Part shown: piece by piece, positions 28,502 through 34,970 of the stretch | How the letters are laid out: the number at the start of each line of letters is the position of its first letter | Position numbering within the stretch: the stretch's first letter is position 1 | Assembly: GCA_900550445.1 (NCBI GenBank) | Contig: URSF01000026.1 | Location: 1 to 34,970 of the forward strand | DNA: 34,970 nt | Direction of reading: 5' to 3' | DNA from: an uncultured Rhodospirillaceae bacterium | GTDB taxonomy: Bacteria > Pseudomonadota > Alphaproteobacteria > CAAGCB01 > CAG-977 | The notes under the pieces: generated by a model | What the model was told of the DNA's origin: nothing | Database searches by the model: none | The model's input: the letters and a program-made list of their open reading frames with translations, nothing else | Made by a program: the position numbers and the translations under genes

Positions 28502-28654
28502 TCAGTGTTTCCTTTCTCGTTCAGGTGGTTTGTGGGTGAATTTAAAAAGTAAAAAGCGGATCATTTGCCGAAGCGTCTTTAATACCCCGTCGGGCAGACG
28601 TTCAGCCCGGGGCGGTTCGCCCCTAAGCAGCTGCCGGAGGCGGATCATCGTCAT
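28502..28654 (-). CDS. 50-aa Arg-rich small protein (possible)
   Basis: From the ATG at 28652-28654 (MTMIRLRQLLRGEPPRAERL), with AAGGGA five bases upstream, ending TGA four bases before the next ATG. It overlaps the 3' end of the upstream gene by 32 bases. It has 12 Arg and a short hydrophobic helix (MIRFLLFKF). It fills an otherwise empty 120-base gap in a tightly packed operon, which supports it; but the region also contains a perfect GGGGCG-AAC-CGCCCC hairpin and may be an untranslated structured spacer. Confidence 0.4.
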   Translation of the reverse strand: MTMIRLRQLLRGEPPRAERLPDGVLKTLRQMIRFLLFKFTHKPPERERKH

Positions 28655-28919
28655 TGTTTCCCTTGCTGTATGCCGTCCCCGGTACAACGCCCAGATGACG
28701 CAGGCGAACGGCGACCGCGACGGTTTCTTCGGATACTCCCGCTTTGTCGGCCAGTTCCTTTTCCAACGTAGCGACTTCGTTTTTGATTCGAATCAGCTTT
28801 TTGATTTCCCGATCCATGATTGACGGCGGAATAAAACCTTGCGGTTCTTTACCGTATTCACGGGTCAGCGTGGAAATCACGCCGAAAATTTGTTGGGATA
28901 AGGTGGAATTTAAAGGCAT
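28623..28919 (-). CDS. 98-aa early protein with coiled-coil segment
   Basis: MPLNSTLSQQIFGVISTLTR at the start, then a helical, charged segment (DREIKKLIRIKNEVATLEKE-LADKAGVSEETV) and an Asp/Pro/Ala tail (NNDDDPPPAAA). The middle part may form a short coiled coil and HTH-like helix pair. AAGGAGATTGAA upstream is a strong ribosome site. No family recognised. It lies between the HTH protein and the unknown early genes. Confidence 0.6.
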   Translation of the reverse strand: MPLNSTLSQQIFGVISTLTREYGKEPQGFIPPSIMDREIKKLIRIKNEVATLEKELADKAGVSEETVAVAVRLRHLGVVPGTAYSKGNNDDDPPPAAA

Positions 28920-28920
28920 T

Positions 28921-29238
28921 TCAATCTCCTTTTTTAAAGTGGGGACAGCCGTTGCGGCAGGCTTTATAAAGAGCCACGCGCTGCGGATTAACGGCGGAAA
29001 ATTTTTGTTTTTGGTAACGAATGCATCGGTCGACGGACAGTTCGCCCAAGACGGGGCAAATCAGCAAAGCGTTTTTAAAGCATCCGTTAAACGTGCGTTC
29101 AACGGCACTTAAATCACCCGCATAGCGTCCTTTTAAAACAAGGCTGATCGTCGCAGCGGAATAGCCCATTTCTTTGGCGACTTTAGCTTGGGAAGTCTTG
29201 GCGCATTCGGCTTTTAACTCTGAGATCCAATCAGTCAT
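28921..29238 (-). CDS. HTH transcription regulator with Cys-rich C terminus
   Basis: 105 residues. Residues 17-45 form a helix-turn-helix of the XRE type (QAKVAKEMGYSAATISLVLK-GRYAGD). The C-terminal part holds five Cys (CFKNALLICPVLGELSVDRC, then CRNGCPHFKK) which could bind zinc or an Fe-S cluster. Similar small HTH proteins follow the MuB region of several Mu-like phages. It overlaps the winged-helix gene upstream by eight bases. A role as early regulator is inferred. Confidence 0.8.
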   Translation of the reverse strand: MTDWISELKAECAKTSQAKVAKEMGYSAATISLVLKGRYAGDLSAVERTFNGCFKNALLICPVLGELSVDRCIRYQKQKFSAVNPQRVALYKACRNGCPHFKKGD

Positions 29239-29818
29239 CGCTTGCCTCCTGTTGCCAGACGATCTTTTGCAAATTCGGATCGAATACGGTTTTTAATCGC
29301 TGGATCATCGGCGCGCGCGGCCCCGTATAACGTGAGGCGATAAAACAATAAAGACCGTCTTTTTCCCGGCGGAGGTATCCTGCCTTGCACAAAGTTTTCA
29401 CATAGGCTTTTGCTGTTAATATCGAAACCGGCGTTTCTTCGGTTGACGCCGTAACGGATAAATCCGTATAGCTGAACTTTTTTAAAATGCGCATGGCGTG
29501 CCACATCTGTTGTGTTCCGTTCCCCAATGTTGAAAGTTCTCCTTTGGAATTCACGTTCGGGGCATTCACTCCGACGTCTTTTGCCAATTTGAAAATCGTC
29601 GGTGTTTTTACATCGCCTTCCGTCGCTTTAATAACATACCCGCCAGCGACAAGAGCGCGGAGATACGTTCTTAAAGTTTCCCGCTTTAAATCGCTGAAAC
29701 TGTTTGTCAAACCGGTTAAAGTAAATCCGTCTTTATTTGCCCTGATTGCTTCCCACATTGCCTGACGGCCGCAGGGGTTTTTGGCTTTCATGCGCAGGTG
29801 TATCGGTTTATTTGCCAT
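29231..29818 (-). CDS. double winged-helix protein
   Basis: 195 residues from the ATG at 29816-29818, overlapping the MuB stop as TGATG. Two consecutive helix-turn-helix-like units are visible: about 20-75 (MWEAIRANKDGFTLTGLTNS ... LRALVAGGYVIK) and about 100-155 (MWHAMRILKKFSYTDLSVTA ... KTLCKAGYLRREKD). Such tandem winged-helix proteins are common directly after the target-capture ATPase in Mu-like phages. Partner DNA is unknown. Repetition of MW-x-A-x-R at the beginning of each unit suggests internal duplication. Confidence 0.75.
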   Translation of the reverse strand: MANKPIHLRMKAKNPCGRQAMWEAIRANKDGFTLTGLTNSFSDLKRETLRTYLRALVAGGYVIKATEGDVKTPTIFKLAKDVGVNAPNVNSKGELSTLGNGTQQMWHAMRILKKFSYTDLSVTASTEETPVSILTAKAYVKTLCKAGYLRREKDGLYCFIASRYTGPRAPMIQRLKTVFDPNLQKIVWQQEASDD

Positions 29819-30561
29819 CACAGCCCCGCTTTCCGCGCCATTGGAGGCACGCCCGTAAAGAAATCGCGCTGATAATCAGCCGAACCGACTGTTTTCAACC
29901 CTTTTGTCGTTGCAAATTCGCGCACGCGGTCAAGGTTGACGCAGACACGGCGCACAGACCCCGCGCTTTCTTTTAAGATTTTTTCGCACAAGTCCTGTTC
30001 TACCGTAACGCCGTTCGCATACAATTTAGCCAGATGTTTAACGTCGTCGATTGACGCCGGCTGTGCCGCCACCCAGTCAAGCATACGCCCGTGGACGCGT
30101 TCCCATTTTTGAAGCTTGACCGGCATGGCTTCTTCGCCGATCAAAATGATTGTGGCTTGCGAACTTTCGTAAATATCCCGAACGACTTCAATCATGCGTT
30201 TTTGAACCAAGAAATCCGCTTCATCTATGATTAAAGGACGCTGGGAAAGCGAGAGTTCTTCGCCGATCTGATCCATCATGTCGGGGATTGTGTAAGCGGG
30301 CTGAATGCCCATTTCTCCCAAAATCGAAGCGCAGAGCTTTTTCGGCGTCCAAACGCTTTTGACTTGGACGTGATAGGCTTTGTGCTTGTTCGCCGCGTAA
30401 ATCGCCGCGAACGTTTTGCCGTATCCGGAAAAACCGTAAAAGGTCGCCATGCCGGGCAGACCGTAATCGCGGTTTTTAACGCGGTATACCAGTTCGTTCA
30501 AAAGTGCCACGTTGCGCAGCGGGGCGATTGTATTCTTGACAGTTTCATTCATTTTTGTCAT
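29818..30561 (-). CDS. MuB-like transposition target ATPase
   Basis: 247 residues. Walker A is GFSGYGKT (43-50) and Walker B LIIDEADF (110-117), followed by sensor-like ATIILIGEEAMP; the C-terminal part SAGSVRRVCVNLDRVREFAT corresponds to the basic DNA/transposase-contact region. Mu B is 312 residues with an N-terminal HTH; this protein is shorter and lacks that HTH. It forms ATP-dependent filaments on target DNA, recruits MuA and protects the prophage from self-insertion (target immunity). The gene is 49 bases from the transposase stop. A second ATG nine bases inside is possible. Confidence 0.93.
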   Translation of the reverse strand: MTKMNETVKNTIAPLRNVALLNELVYRVKNRDYGLPGMATFYGFSGYGKTFAAIYAANKHKAYHVQVKSVWTPKKLCASILGEMGIQPAYTIPDMMDQIGEELSLSQRPLIIDEADFLVQKRMIEVVRDIYESSQATIILIGEEAMPVKLQKWERVHGRMLDWVAAQPASIDDVKHLAKLYANGVTVEQDLCEKILKESAGSVRRVCVNLDRVREFATTKGLKTVGSADYQRDFFTGVPPMARKAGL

Positions 30562-30610
30562 TCTTCCTTTGTTTTGTGGTTGGCGGTTGTCCGAAAAGAC
30601 GCCGCCTTTT

Positions 30611-32680
30611 TTATGCCGTCAGAGCCGCTTCCATGCCGAAATCCTGCGCAAAGTCCATGCGCTGAATGTACTCGGGCGATTTGGAATATTCGGTGAACCA
30701 ACGGCGGTCTTCGGCGGAAATGCTTTCCCCGTTTTCGATTTGTTGACCGATAGCGACGGCTTTGCGGAACCGAGCCGCAGGCGTGTCAATATCGGCAACG
30801 GGCTGAGCTTTCTGTTCAGCCTCAAATTCTTTTAAAAATTCTTCGTTTTTGGCGGCTTCCTCCGCCGTCACGGGCGCAGCTTCGGGGGCGGGTAAATATC
30901 TTTGTCCCAATTCCTCCAAAATTTCCGTTCTCTTTTCGTCATGACGCGCAAGCCGCCCTTGAGCCCGTTCAAGTTTTTTCTTGTCGTCATAAGATACGGG
31001 CATAAAGGCACGTTTGTTTTCTTCAAAACGGGCGACGCAAATCAAACGTCCCGGAAGCTTTCCGTCCCATTCACGCACCCAAACCTTTGACGCATCATGA
31101 ATGTCAAAACCGACGGCAACCTGTTCGTCGTGATAATGCGTCAGCAGATGCGAACCGTACACGTTGTTAAACAGGCTGACCAAACAGCGCGAACATTTGC
31201 GGACAACGTAAGGACGCGATAAATCATCTGTTTCCGCCGGCGTTAGCACGTCGGGACGGTAATCGGGAAATTCAGGATTGCCGGCTTCCCATGCTTCGTT
31301 CGGCGTCATGTGCCGCTTCTTTCCCGTTTCGGCATCGACAATGACGGGCAGAAAAGAATGCGGGTGGTCGTTATAGGCGGCAAAGCATCGTTCGCAATAC
31401 GCGACAAAGCCTTGCCAATCGGGCAACAAGCGGCTTCTCCCGTCCTGTTTGACCTCGCGCCGATTGATGTGGAAAACTTTTTGCTTGGCTTCCGGATCCA
31501 TCGGCTTGCCCATATAGGTCGGCAGCATTTTCGCCGCTTTGACCCAAATCGTCTGGTGCAGACGTTCAATCACACCGCGCGCTTGGGAATTGTAGGCAAT
31601 GCTGTTCTTTTTCGTGATGCCCAAACGGGCGCAAAACATATCGACCGTCGTATTGTTAAAGCCGTTCCCGTTGTCAACGTAAAACACATCGGGAACGCCG
31701 TTGGTCGTCACCGCGTGTATCAAGCTGTCCATAACGGACGCGGTCGATTCGACGATGTTCAGACTGAACCCGACGGCTTTGCGGGTATACACGTCAATAA
31801 TTGTCGTAACTTCTGGGCGGAAAGGCTTGCCGTGGATCGGGTGGGCGATTTCAGCATCGAACGTATGACCGTCAGCGCAATAAATCGCTCCCGGCCACAA
31901 ATGCGATACGTCACGGGAAACGTAAGCCCGAAAAGCCTTTCCTTCCCGCGCCCCGACGCGTCCCTTGTTCGCCAGCAGTTTGCCGATTTTTTCAAGATAA
32001 AACTTTGCCTGTCTGTAACTGGGGGCAAGTGCGGGCATATTTTCCTGCAGAATTTCAATGCAGGAATTTAATGACGGTTTTTGCGGTCTGAAATACAAAC
32101 GGGCAAACGCTTCAAACCATTCGGGAGCAACGATCTGTTCATCTTTCGCAGGGGTGGGCATCAACCCTTTTAAGCCCGCCGTTTCACGCAGTTTGTACCA
32201 GTTAAACAAGCTGGCGCGGGAAAGTTTGACCGTTTCGCCGGCCTTTGCGTTTGCTTTTCGGATCAGTTCGATGAAAGACGGTTCCAACGTTCCGTTTTTC
32301 AGTCCATTTAAAACGGCTTTAATCGCGTTGTTTTTCCCGCACGTTACCGCCAGATTGTCAATCGCGTCCAAAACCGCCGCTCGCGCTTCAGCCGTTTCAC
32401 GCTGCCAGGCTTTGGCTTCGGATAAATCGGCATCGTCGGGACGTTCGATCACAGCCTTTGACCGACGTTCCGGAACGCTTGACAATGAACGGCGCGCCAA
32501 TTCTTCTTTGGCTTTAGCTGGCAAACTCGATACGTTGTATTCTTTGCCGCCGCCGCGACCGCAACGGGGACGCGATTGCCAATATTCGCGGGCGGCTTTT
32601 TCAATAATGTTTTTCTTGGCGGACGGAATATCCGGTAATTTCAGATCGGCCAGTTCCTGAGCAGAAAACCATTCTTTCAT
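30611..32680 (-). CDS. MuA-like DDE transposase
   Basis: 689 residues (Mu A is 663). N-terminal end-binding region: MKEWFSAQELADLKLPDIPS and the HTH-like SRASLFNWYKLRETAGL near 154-170. The catalytic core has the retroviral-integrase fold with the DDE triad visible as IYCAD (D270), VFYVD (D336) and GVIE (E372), with STASVMDSLI and YNSQARGVIERLHQTIW around it. The Mu A C-terminal domain (about 470-560) and a last coiled segment with AAKNEEFLKEFEAEQKAQ are present; the latter would contact the ATPase and ClpX. It carries out replicative and non-replicative transposition. The start overlaps the upstream gene by four bases. Confidence 0.97.
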   Translation of the reverse strand: MKEWFSAQELADLKLPDIPSAKKNIIEKAAREYWQSRPRCGRGGGKEYNVSSLPAKAKEELARRSLSSVPERRSKAVIERPDDADLSEAKAWQRETAEARAAVLDAIDNLAVTCGKNNAIKAVLNGLKNGTLEPSFIELIRKANAKAGETVKLSRASLFNWYKLRETAGLKGLMPTPAKDEQIVAPEWFEAFARLYFRPQKPSLNSCIEILQENMPALAPSYRQAKFYLEKIGKLLANKGRVGAREGKAFRAYVSRDVSHLWPGAIYCADGHTFDAEIAHPIHGKPFRPEVTTIIDVYTRKAVGFSLNIVESTASVMDSLIHAVTTNGVPDVFYVDNGNGFNNTTVDMFCARLGITKKNSIAYNSQARGVIERLHQTIWVKAAKMLPTYMGKPMDPEAKQKVFHINRREVKQDGRSRLLPDWQGFVAYCERCFAAYNDHPHSFLPVIVDAETGKKRHMTPNEAWEAGNPEFPDYRPDVLTPAETDDLSRPYVVRKCSRCLVSLFNNVYGSHLLTHYHDEQVAVGFDIHDASKVWVREWDGKLPGRLICVARFEENKRAFMPVSYDDKKKLERAQGRLARHDEKRTEILEELGQRYLPAPEAAPVTAEEAAKNEEFLKEFEAEQKAQPVADIDTPAARFRKAVAIGQQIENGESISAEDRRWFTEYSKSPEYIQRMDFAQDFGMEAALTA

Positions 32681-33141
32681 AACCGCCTCCGAATTTTAAC
32701 GGGCGCAACCGAGTTCAATTCTTTCTGATATTTTTTCAGTTCTTCTATCTGTTGCGCGACGCGTCCGCGTTCGGCAAGCAAAGCCTCTTCTCCGAACAAA
32801 ACTGTGTATCCGTCGTCTTTCAACAGTTCGTCCCATGCCCAAATTTGTCCGGATACCCGAACCAAAACGATGAAACGATAAAGCGTGATTTGATGATCTT
32901 CGTTGCTTTCGCTAGAATAGTTGTCAAGCATCGCCTTGCTGAAAGAGGCACAATTCATCACGTCAGCCATTTCTTTTGCTATTTCGGAACGGTCTTTTGA
33001 AGAGCGTTTCAGGATCAAAGACACCAAACGCTTAATCTTGCCGCTCAAATCAACGGTGTGGGAGATCACCGGCGGTCTGCGGACAGGATAAACCTGTTCG
33101 AATAAATCAAGCGTCTGTGTGTCCTTGAATTTCTTTGACAT
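32677..33141 (-). CDS. early regulatory-type protein of unknown function
   Basis: 154 residues: MSKKFKDTQTLDLFEQVYPV at the start, a Lys/Arg-rich helix (GKIKRLVSLILKRSSKDRSE-IAKEMAD), YRFIVLVRVSGQIWAWDELL and a coiled-coil C terminus (GRVAQQIEELKKYQKELNSV) ending in RRRL. Similar proteins lie directly upstream of transposase genes in some Mu-like phages, and the central part could be an HTH. It overlaps the transposase by four bases. I cannot name a function. Confidence 0.65.
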   Translation of the reverse strand: MSKKFKDTQTLDLFEQVYPVRRPPVISHTVDLSGKIKRLVSLILKRSSKDRSEIAKEMADVMNCASFSKAMLDNYSSESNEDHQITLYRFIVLVRVSGQIWAWDELLKDDGYTVLFGEEALLAERGRVAQQIEELKKYQKELNSVAPVKIRRRL

Positions 33142-33144
33142 GGA

Positions 33145-33399
33145 CTAATCTCCATAGATGTCCAAGCAAATTTCGTTCACGTTTATGCCCAAAAATTCAC
33201 ATATATCCATTAACTTGTAAATTTCTTGGTCAATCTGATAACGCCGGATATCAATCAAATTTTGGTCAAAACCTTTCTTTATCAGATCGGATAATTGCTC
33301 ATTTTCTTCACTGATTTGATCACTTATTGACTTCAATTTTTCGCAAAGGCTTTTTTGGGTAATATTCGCTTTCTTTACTGCATTCAGAATTCTCTTCAT
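33145..33399 (-). CDS. 84-aa HTH-like/coiled-coil early protein
   Basis: MKRILNAVKKANITQKSLCE at the start suggests an HTH first half, followed by coiled coil (ISDQISEENEQLSDLIKKGF) and a Leu/Ile-rich acidic C terminus (YKLMDICEFLGINVNEICLD). AAGGGAGAATAAA is a good ribosome site. It resembles small phage regulators, without certain family. It is AT-richer than the structural genes. Confidence 0.6.
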   Translation of the reverse strand: MKRILNAVKKANITQKSLCEKLKSISDQISEENEQLSDLIKKGFDQNLIDIRRYQIDQEIYKLMDICEFLGINVNEICLDIYGD

Positions 33400-33414
33400 T
33401 TTATTCTCCCTTGT

Positions 33415-33696
33415 TTAAGCGGCTTTGTCGTTTTGACATTGCCGAAAAATACGAATCCCTTTATATTGGTTAAGTCTTGAACGTTTACGGCTTCCGTCTG
33501 CATTAAAGCGGCTAGGCCAAAGTTGGCAGGCAGGAATGCCTAAAAACTCGGCGATGGCTTCTTCTGCAGCGGGAAACGGAGCTGTCAGGGCTTTTGAACA
33601 AGCACGGCTCGATAAACCGGCTTTTAATGAAAGGCTTTTTAAGGTCATTCCTTTGCGAAGGATCATGCACTTAATTCTGACGGCTCTGATGTCCAT
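33415..33696 (-). CDS. ner: Ner-like DNA-binding protein
   Basis: 93 residues from the ATG at 33694-33696. An HTH covers about residues 8-40 (IKCMILRKGMTLKSLSLKAG-LSSRACSKALTAPF), followed by AAEEAIAEFLGIPACQLWPS-RFNADG, the pattern of Ner/Nlp proteins ('P-x-x-aE-x-x-IA-x-x-L-g-x-x-P-x-x-iWPsRy'). In Mu, Ner is the first early gene and represses the early and repressor promoters. Position here, first on the minus strand after the divergent control region, is identical. The frame stays open to 33801 but that stretch is the promoter. Confidence 0.92.
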   Translation of the reverse strand: MDIRAVRIKCMILRKGMTLKSLSLKAGLSSRACSKALTAPFPAAEEAIAEFLGIPACQLWPSRFNADGSRKRSRLNQYKGIRIFRQCQNDKAA

Positions 33697-33772
33697 AACT
33701 TCTTGACCTCTCTGGTGAACCGACTCTGCCAAGTCGGTTTTTTCTGGGGGGTTAAATTCAACTTGTAGAATT

Positions 33773-33801
33773 AACATATCCAGTTTTATGGACAATGTCA
33801 A
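33773..33801 (-). promoter_or_regulatory. early promoter Pe
   Basis: On the minus strand TTGACA (33801-33796) and TATGTT (33778-33773) with a 17-base spacer: a consensus -35 and a four-of-six -10. It would start RNA near 33766, about 70 bases before the Ner ATG. The -35 lies between and the spacer inside the arms of the inverted repeat at 33780-33813, so a bound repressor would block it. Confidence 0.75.
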
Positions 33802-33813
33802 CCATAAAACTGG
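33780..33813. promoter_or_regulatory. operator: 12-bp perfect inverted repeat
   Basis: CCAGTTTTATGG (33780-33791) and CCATAAAACTGG (33802-33813) with a 10-base spacer. Arm centres are 22 bases apart, two helical turns, as for dimer- or tetramer-binding repressors. It overlaps the early promoter. Confidence 0.7.
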
Positions 33814-33828
33814 CGTAACTGTTCTTTA

Positions 33829-33868
33829 TTATCAATTATAATGTCAACATATTGATTTTAATTGATAA
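33829..33868. promoter_or_regulatory. second inverted repeat near the repressor promoter
   Basis: TTATCAATTA (33829-33838) and TAATTGATAA (33859-33868) with 20 bases between. AATGTCAAC occurs both here (33840-33848) and in the first operator (33794-33802). The -10-like TAAAAT (33866-33871) of the repressor gene borders it, so it may hold the site for autoregulation or for Ner. Confidence 0.5.
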
Positions 33869-33898
33869 AATTAAAGCGTTACGGATTTTGGGAAAACA

Positions 33899-34354
33899 AT
33901 GAAAAACGTAACAGAACAAACTGACAACTATAACGATTTCGCAGATCGTCTATCTTCTGAAATCTTAAAAAATTATCGGTCTGTTAGAGCTTTTGCTTTA
34001 GAAAACGGAATAAATCCGTCCACAATGGCTTTGTACGCAACGGGGCAAAGCGAACCCACGCGTCCAGTATTATGTATAATCGCAAAAGCATTAAATGTTT
34101 CTTTAGACTGGTTGGCTACGGGCGAAGGCATGCCGGAGAAAGATAATCTTGATGAAATGGTAAAAGATATCAAAGTTGATGCGGATTTAATGGCTGAAAT
34201 CGTTAAAGTCGTTAATGAATACCTTGATTCGCTTGATCGTGAACTGCCGCCTGAAAAACTCGGAAAAATTTATGCTTATCTTTATAATTACTGCCACAAA
34301 GACGAACCGGTACGCCGCGACAACATTATTAGCTTAATCGACATTGCAGGATAA
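33899..34354 (+). CDS. phage repressor (XRE/CI-type HTH)
   Basis: 151 residues. Helix-turn-helix at about 25-60 (NYRSVRAFALENGINPSTMA-LYATGQSEPTR) followed by ALNVSLDWLATGEGMPEK, the typical CI-type repressor N-terminal domain ending ('l-n-V-s-x-x-WL-x-tGeG-x-m'). The C-terminal part is helical and lacks an S24-type Ser/Lys autopeptidase, so RecA-driven cleavage is unlikely. It is divergent from Ner, facing the control region, which makes it the lysogeny repressor. Ribosome site GGGAAAACA is modest. Confidence 0.88.
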   Translation: MKNVTEQTDNYNDFADRLSSEILKNYRSVRAFALENGINPSTMALYATGQSEPTRPVLCIIAKALNVSLDWLATGEGMPEKDNLDEMVKDIKVDADLMAEIVKVVNEYLDSLDRELPPEKLGKIYAYLYNYCHKDEPVRRDNIISLIDIAG

Positions 34355-34368
34355 AACTTTAGTATAGT

Positions 34369-34394
34369 TTCTCCGTCGTTTTAATAACAACGGA
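34369..34394 (+). promoter_or_regulatory. hairpin masking the ribosome site of the membrane protein gene
   Basis: TTTCTCCGT (34368-34376) pairs with ACGGAGAAA (34389-34397 region) around GTTTTAATAAC-type loop; the GGAG of the next gene is within the 3' arm. It may hold down translation or mark mRNA processing between the two genes. The stem is seen directly and the function inferred. Confidence 0.35.
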
Positions 34395-34403
34395 GAAAAA
34401 ATT

Positions 34404-34751
34404 ATGAATAAAAACCTTGAACACATTAAAGAAATGCTTAGATCTGCGCCGAAAAAGAAGCGGAAGATTCTATATATCGGGTTAACTTTTCTTGTTGTTT
34501 CAATAACAATTTTTTTGTTTTTAAGGGAAAACGGTAATTATTCATGCCGTATTTCCTTAAAACAAAAAGAATTTTTAAAAGCCCGTATTGAGCAAATAGC
34601 AGATACCGGAAAAGTAAGCGAATATATGCTTTACCGACATCTTAAAGGGCGTTTAAAATATGAAACAATAAGCAAAATGCCATGTAGTGACTTTAATGCG
34701 GCGACGGAATTTTTAGACAACTATGAGGAACGAATAAAATCAGATAAATAG
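34404..34751 (+). CDS. membrane protein with an antirepressor-like C-terminal domain
   Basis: 115 residues. A basic head (MLRSAPKKKRK) precedes one membrane span (ILYIGLTFLVVSITIFLFL, about 22-40). The C-terminal 65 residues (LKARIEQIADTGKVSEYMLY-RHLKGRLKYETISKMP ... AATEFLDNYEE) resemble by eye the short domain closing several phage regulators of Rha/ORF6C/P22AR type, where a 'w-x-x-l-x-x-x-f-x-v-x-x-y-x-x-l-p' motif is followed by a helix. It lies just downstream of the repressor, so it is probably expressed in the lysogen; superinfection exclusion is possible. AT-rich. Confidence 0.6.
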   Translation: MNKNLEHIKEMLRSAPKKKRKILYIGLTFLVVSITIFLFLRENGNYSCRISLKQKEFLKARIEQIADTGKVSEYMLYRHLKGRLKYETISKMPCSDFNAATEFLDNYEERIKSDK

Positions 34752-34771
34752 TTGGTCTAAAAATAAATGTC

Positions 34772-34817
34772 AAAATACCGGACTGAGTCTAAAAAGCTCG
34801 AAGTCCGGTATTTTTTT
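34772..34817 (+). terminator. intrinsic terminator after the repressor operon
   Basis: ATACCGGACT (34775-34784) pairs with AGTCCGGTAT (34802-34811), further A-T pairs extend it, and seven T follow. The loop is 17 bases. It closes the rightward repressor/membrane protein transcript. Confidence 0.8.
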
Positions 34818-34840
34818 AAGATGCTTTAAAATTCCTTTTA

Positions 34841-34890
34841 ATCCGCCGTTATCCCGCTATATCCCCATATATCCCACTATATCCCGTTTA
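34841..34890. repeat. five 10-bp phased repeats near the prophage end
   Basis: ATCCGCCGTT, ATCCCGCTAT, ATCCCCATAT, ATCCCACTAT and ATCCCGTTTA follow one another without gaps, each 10 bases. The period is one DNA turn, so all ATCCC faces are on one side of the helix. The position, between the last phage gene and the presumed terminus, suits a transposase end-binding or bending region. Confidence 0.6.
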
Positions 34891-34903
34891 GTCTAAATAT
34901 AAC

Positions 34904-34915
34904 TGTTAAGTAACA
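34904..34915. other. possible prophage terminus
   Basis: TGTTAAGTAACA is a near-palindrome; read inward from the right it starts TGTTACTTAACA, and Mu-like ends begin 5'-TG(T). It is 14 bases outside the phased repeats. The far end is not in the window, so neither the matching end nor the 5-bp target duplication can be checked. If correct, 34916-34970 is host DNA. Confidence 0.3.
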
Positions 34916-34934
34916 AGGCATTTAGCCTGTTTAT

Positions 34935-34966
34935 GTCCGATAGAGAGTTGCAACTCTCTATCGGAC
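34935..34966. repeat. 32-bp perfect palindrome
   Basis: GTCCGATAGAGAGTTG is followed directly by its reverse complement CAACTCTCTATCGGAC. No loop, no mismatch, and flanks do not extend the match. It could be a host repeat or terminator, a protein-binding site, or a cloning/assembly fold-back at the sequence end. Confidence 0.6.
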
Positions 34967-34970
34967 GGCA

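Noticed and set aside
31310..32071. 253-residue plus-strand ORF inside the transposase gene
   Set aside because: It is fully antisense to the catalytic core of the transposase, whose DDE motifs are clear. Composition (His/Arg/Val-rich) is typical of an antisense shadow.
32058..32660. 200-residue plus-strand ORF over the transposase N terminus
   Set aside because: Antisense shadow without ribosome site or recognisable motif.
34841..34890. CRISPR array
   Set aside because: Units are 10 bases with no spacers and no cas genes.

Overview
The window is almost entirely one Mu-like transposable prophage (Myoviridae-type, contractile tail), read mainly on the minus strand. The repressor end is at the right and the tail-fibre/lysis end runs off the left edge. 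The host cannot be named from the sequence. Moderate GC, codon use rich in GCC/GTC/AAA, and the protein flavour fit a Proteobacterium of intermediate GC, possibly an alphaproteobacterium, but this is inference. No clear host gene is visible. The last ~55-150 bases at the right may include the prophage terminus and the host junction.

Layout from right to left, which is the transcription order. 34.4-34.9 kb: terminator, five 10-bp phased repeats and a 32-bp perfect palindrome. 33.9-34.75 kb (+ strand): repressor and a small membrane protein. 33.70-33.90 kb: divergent control region with a near-consensus early promoter inside a 12-bp inverted repeat. 24.2-33.7 kb (- strand): early/middle operon with Ner-like protein, two small regulators, MuA-like DDE transposase, MuB-like ATPase, winged-helix and HTH proteins, DUF3164, several unknown accessory genes, a tRNA-like RNA lacking half of its anticodon stem, a DUF2786 protein, an ASCH-like protein, GemA/gp16 and a Mor/C-family activator. 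22.87-24.2 kb (+ strand): a separately promoted, AT-richer DUF4041/T5orf172 (GIY-YIG-like) cargo gene. 16.0-22.6 kb (-): packaging operon (DksA/TraR-type zinc finger, gp25, gp26, gp27 small terminase, gp28 large terminase, gp29 portal, MuF fused to a C-terminal nuclease-like toxin domain) ending in four small unknown ORFs and a terminator. 0-15.75 kb (-): head and tail operon, with gpI protease and nested Z scaffold, decoration protein, gpT capsid, gp35, gp36, gpG, gp37, gp38, sheath, tube, gp41 with a -2 frameshift extension, tape measure, gp43-gp48 baseplate, tail fibres with glycine-rich tips, and an M15-type endolysin cut by the left edge.

How it works together: the repressor and Ner-like protein should control the early promoter. 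MuA and MuB carry out replicative transposition. The Mor/C protein at the end of the early operon is the obvious candidate activator of the late operons. A 26-bp element with a TGAAC-A-GTTCA dyad occurs twice, each time just upstream of a late operon (gpI and the packaging operon), and is the best candidate for its target.

The most unusual items are the anticodon-stem-deficient tRNA-like RNA with a nested hairpin 5' of it, the MuF-toxin fusion with its small-ORF cassette and an opposite-strand small RNA candidate at its 3' end, the duplicated late control element with a terminator right behind one copy, the cargo GIY-YIG gene, and the repeat/palindrome structure at the right end.
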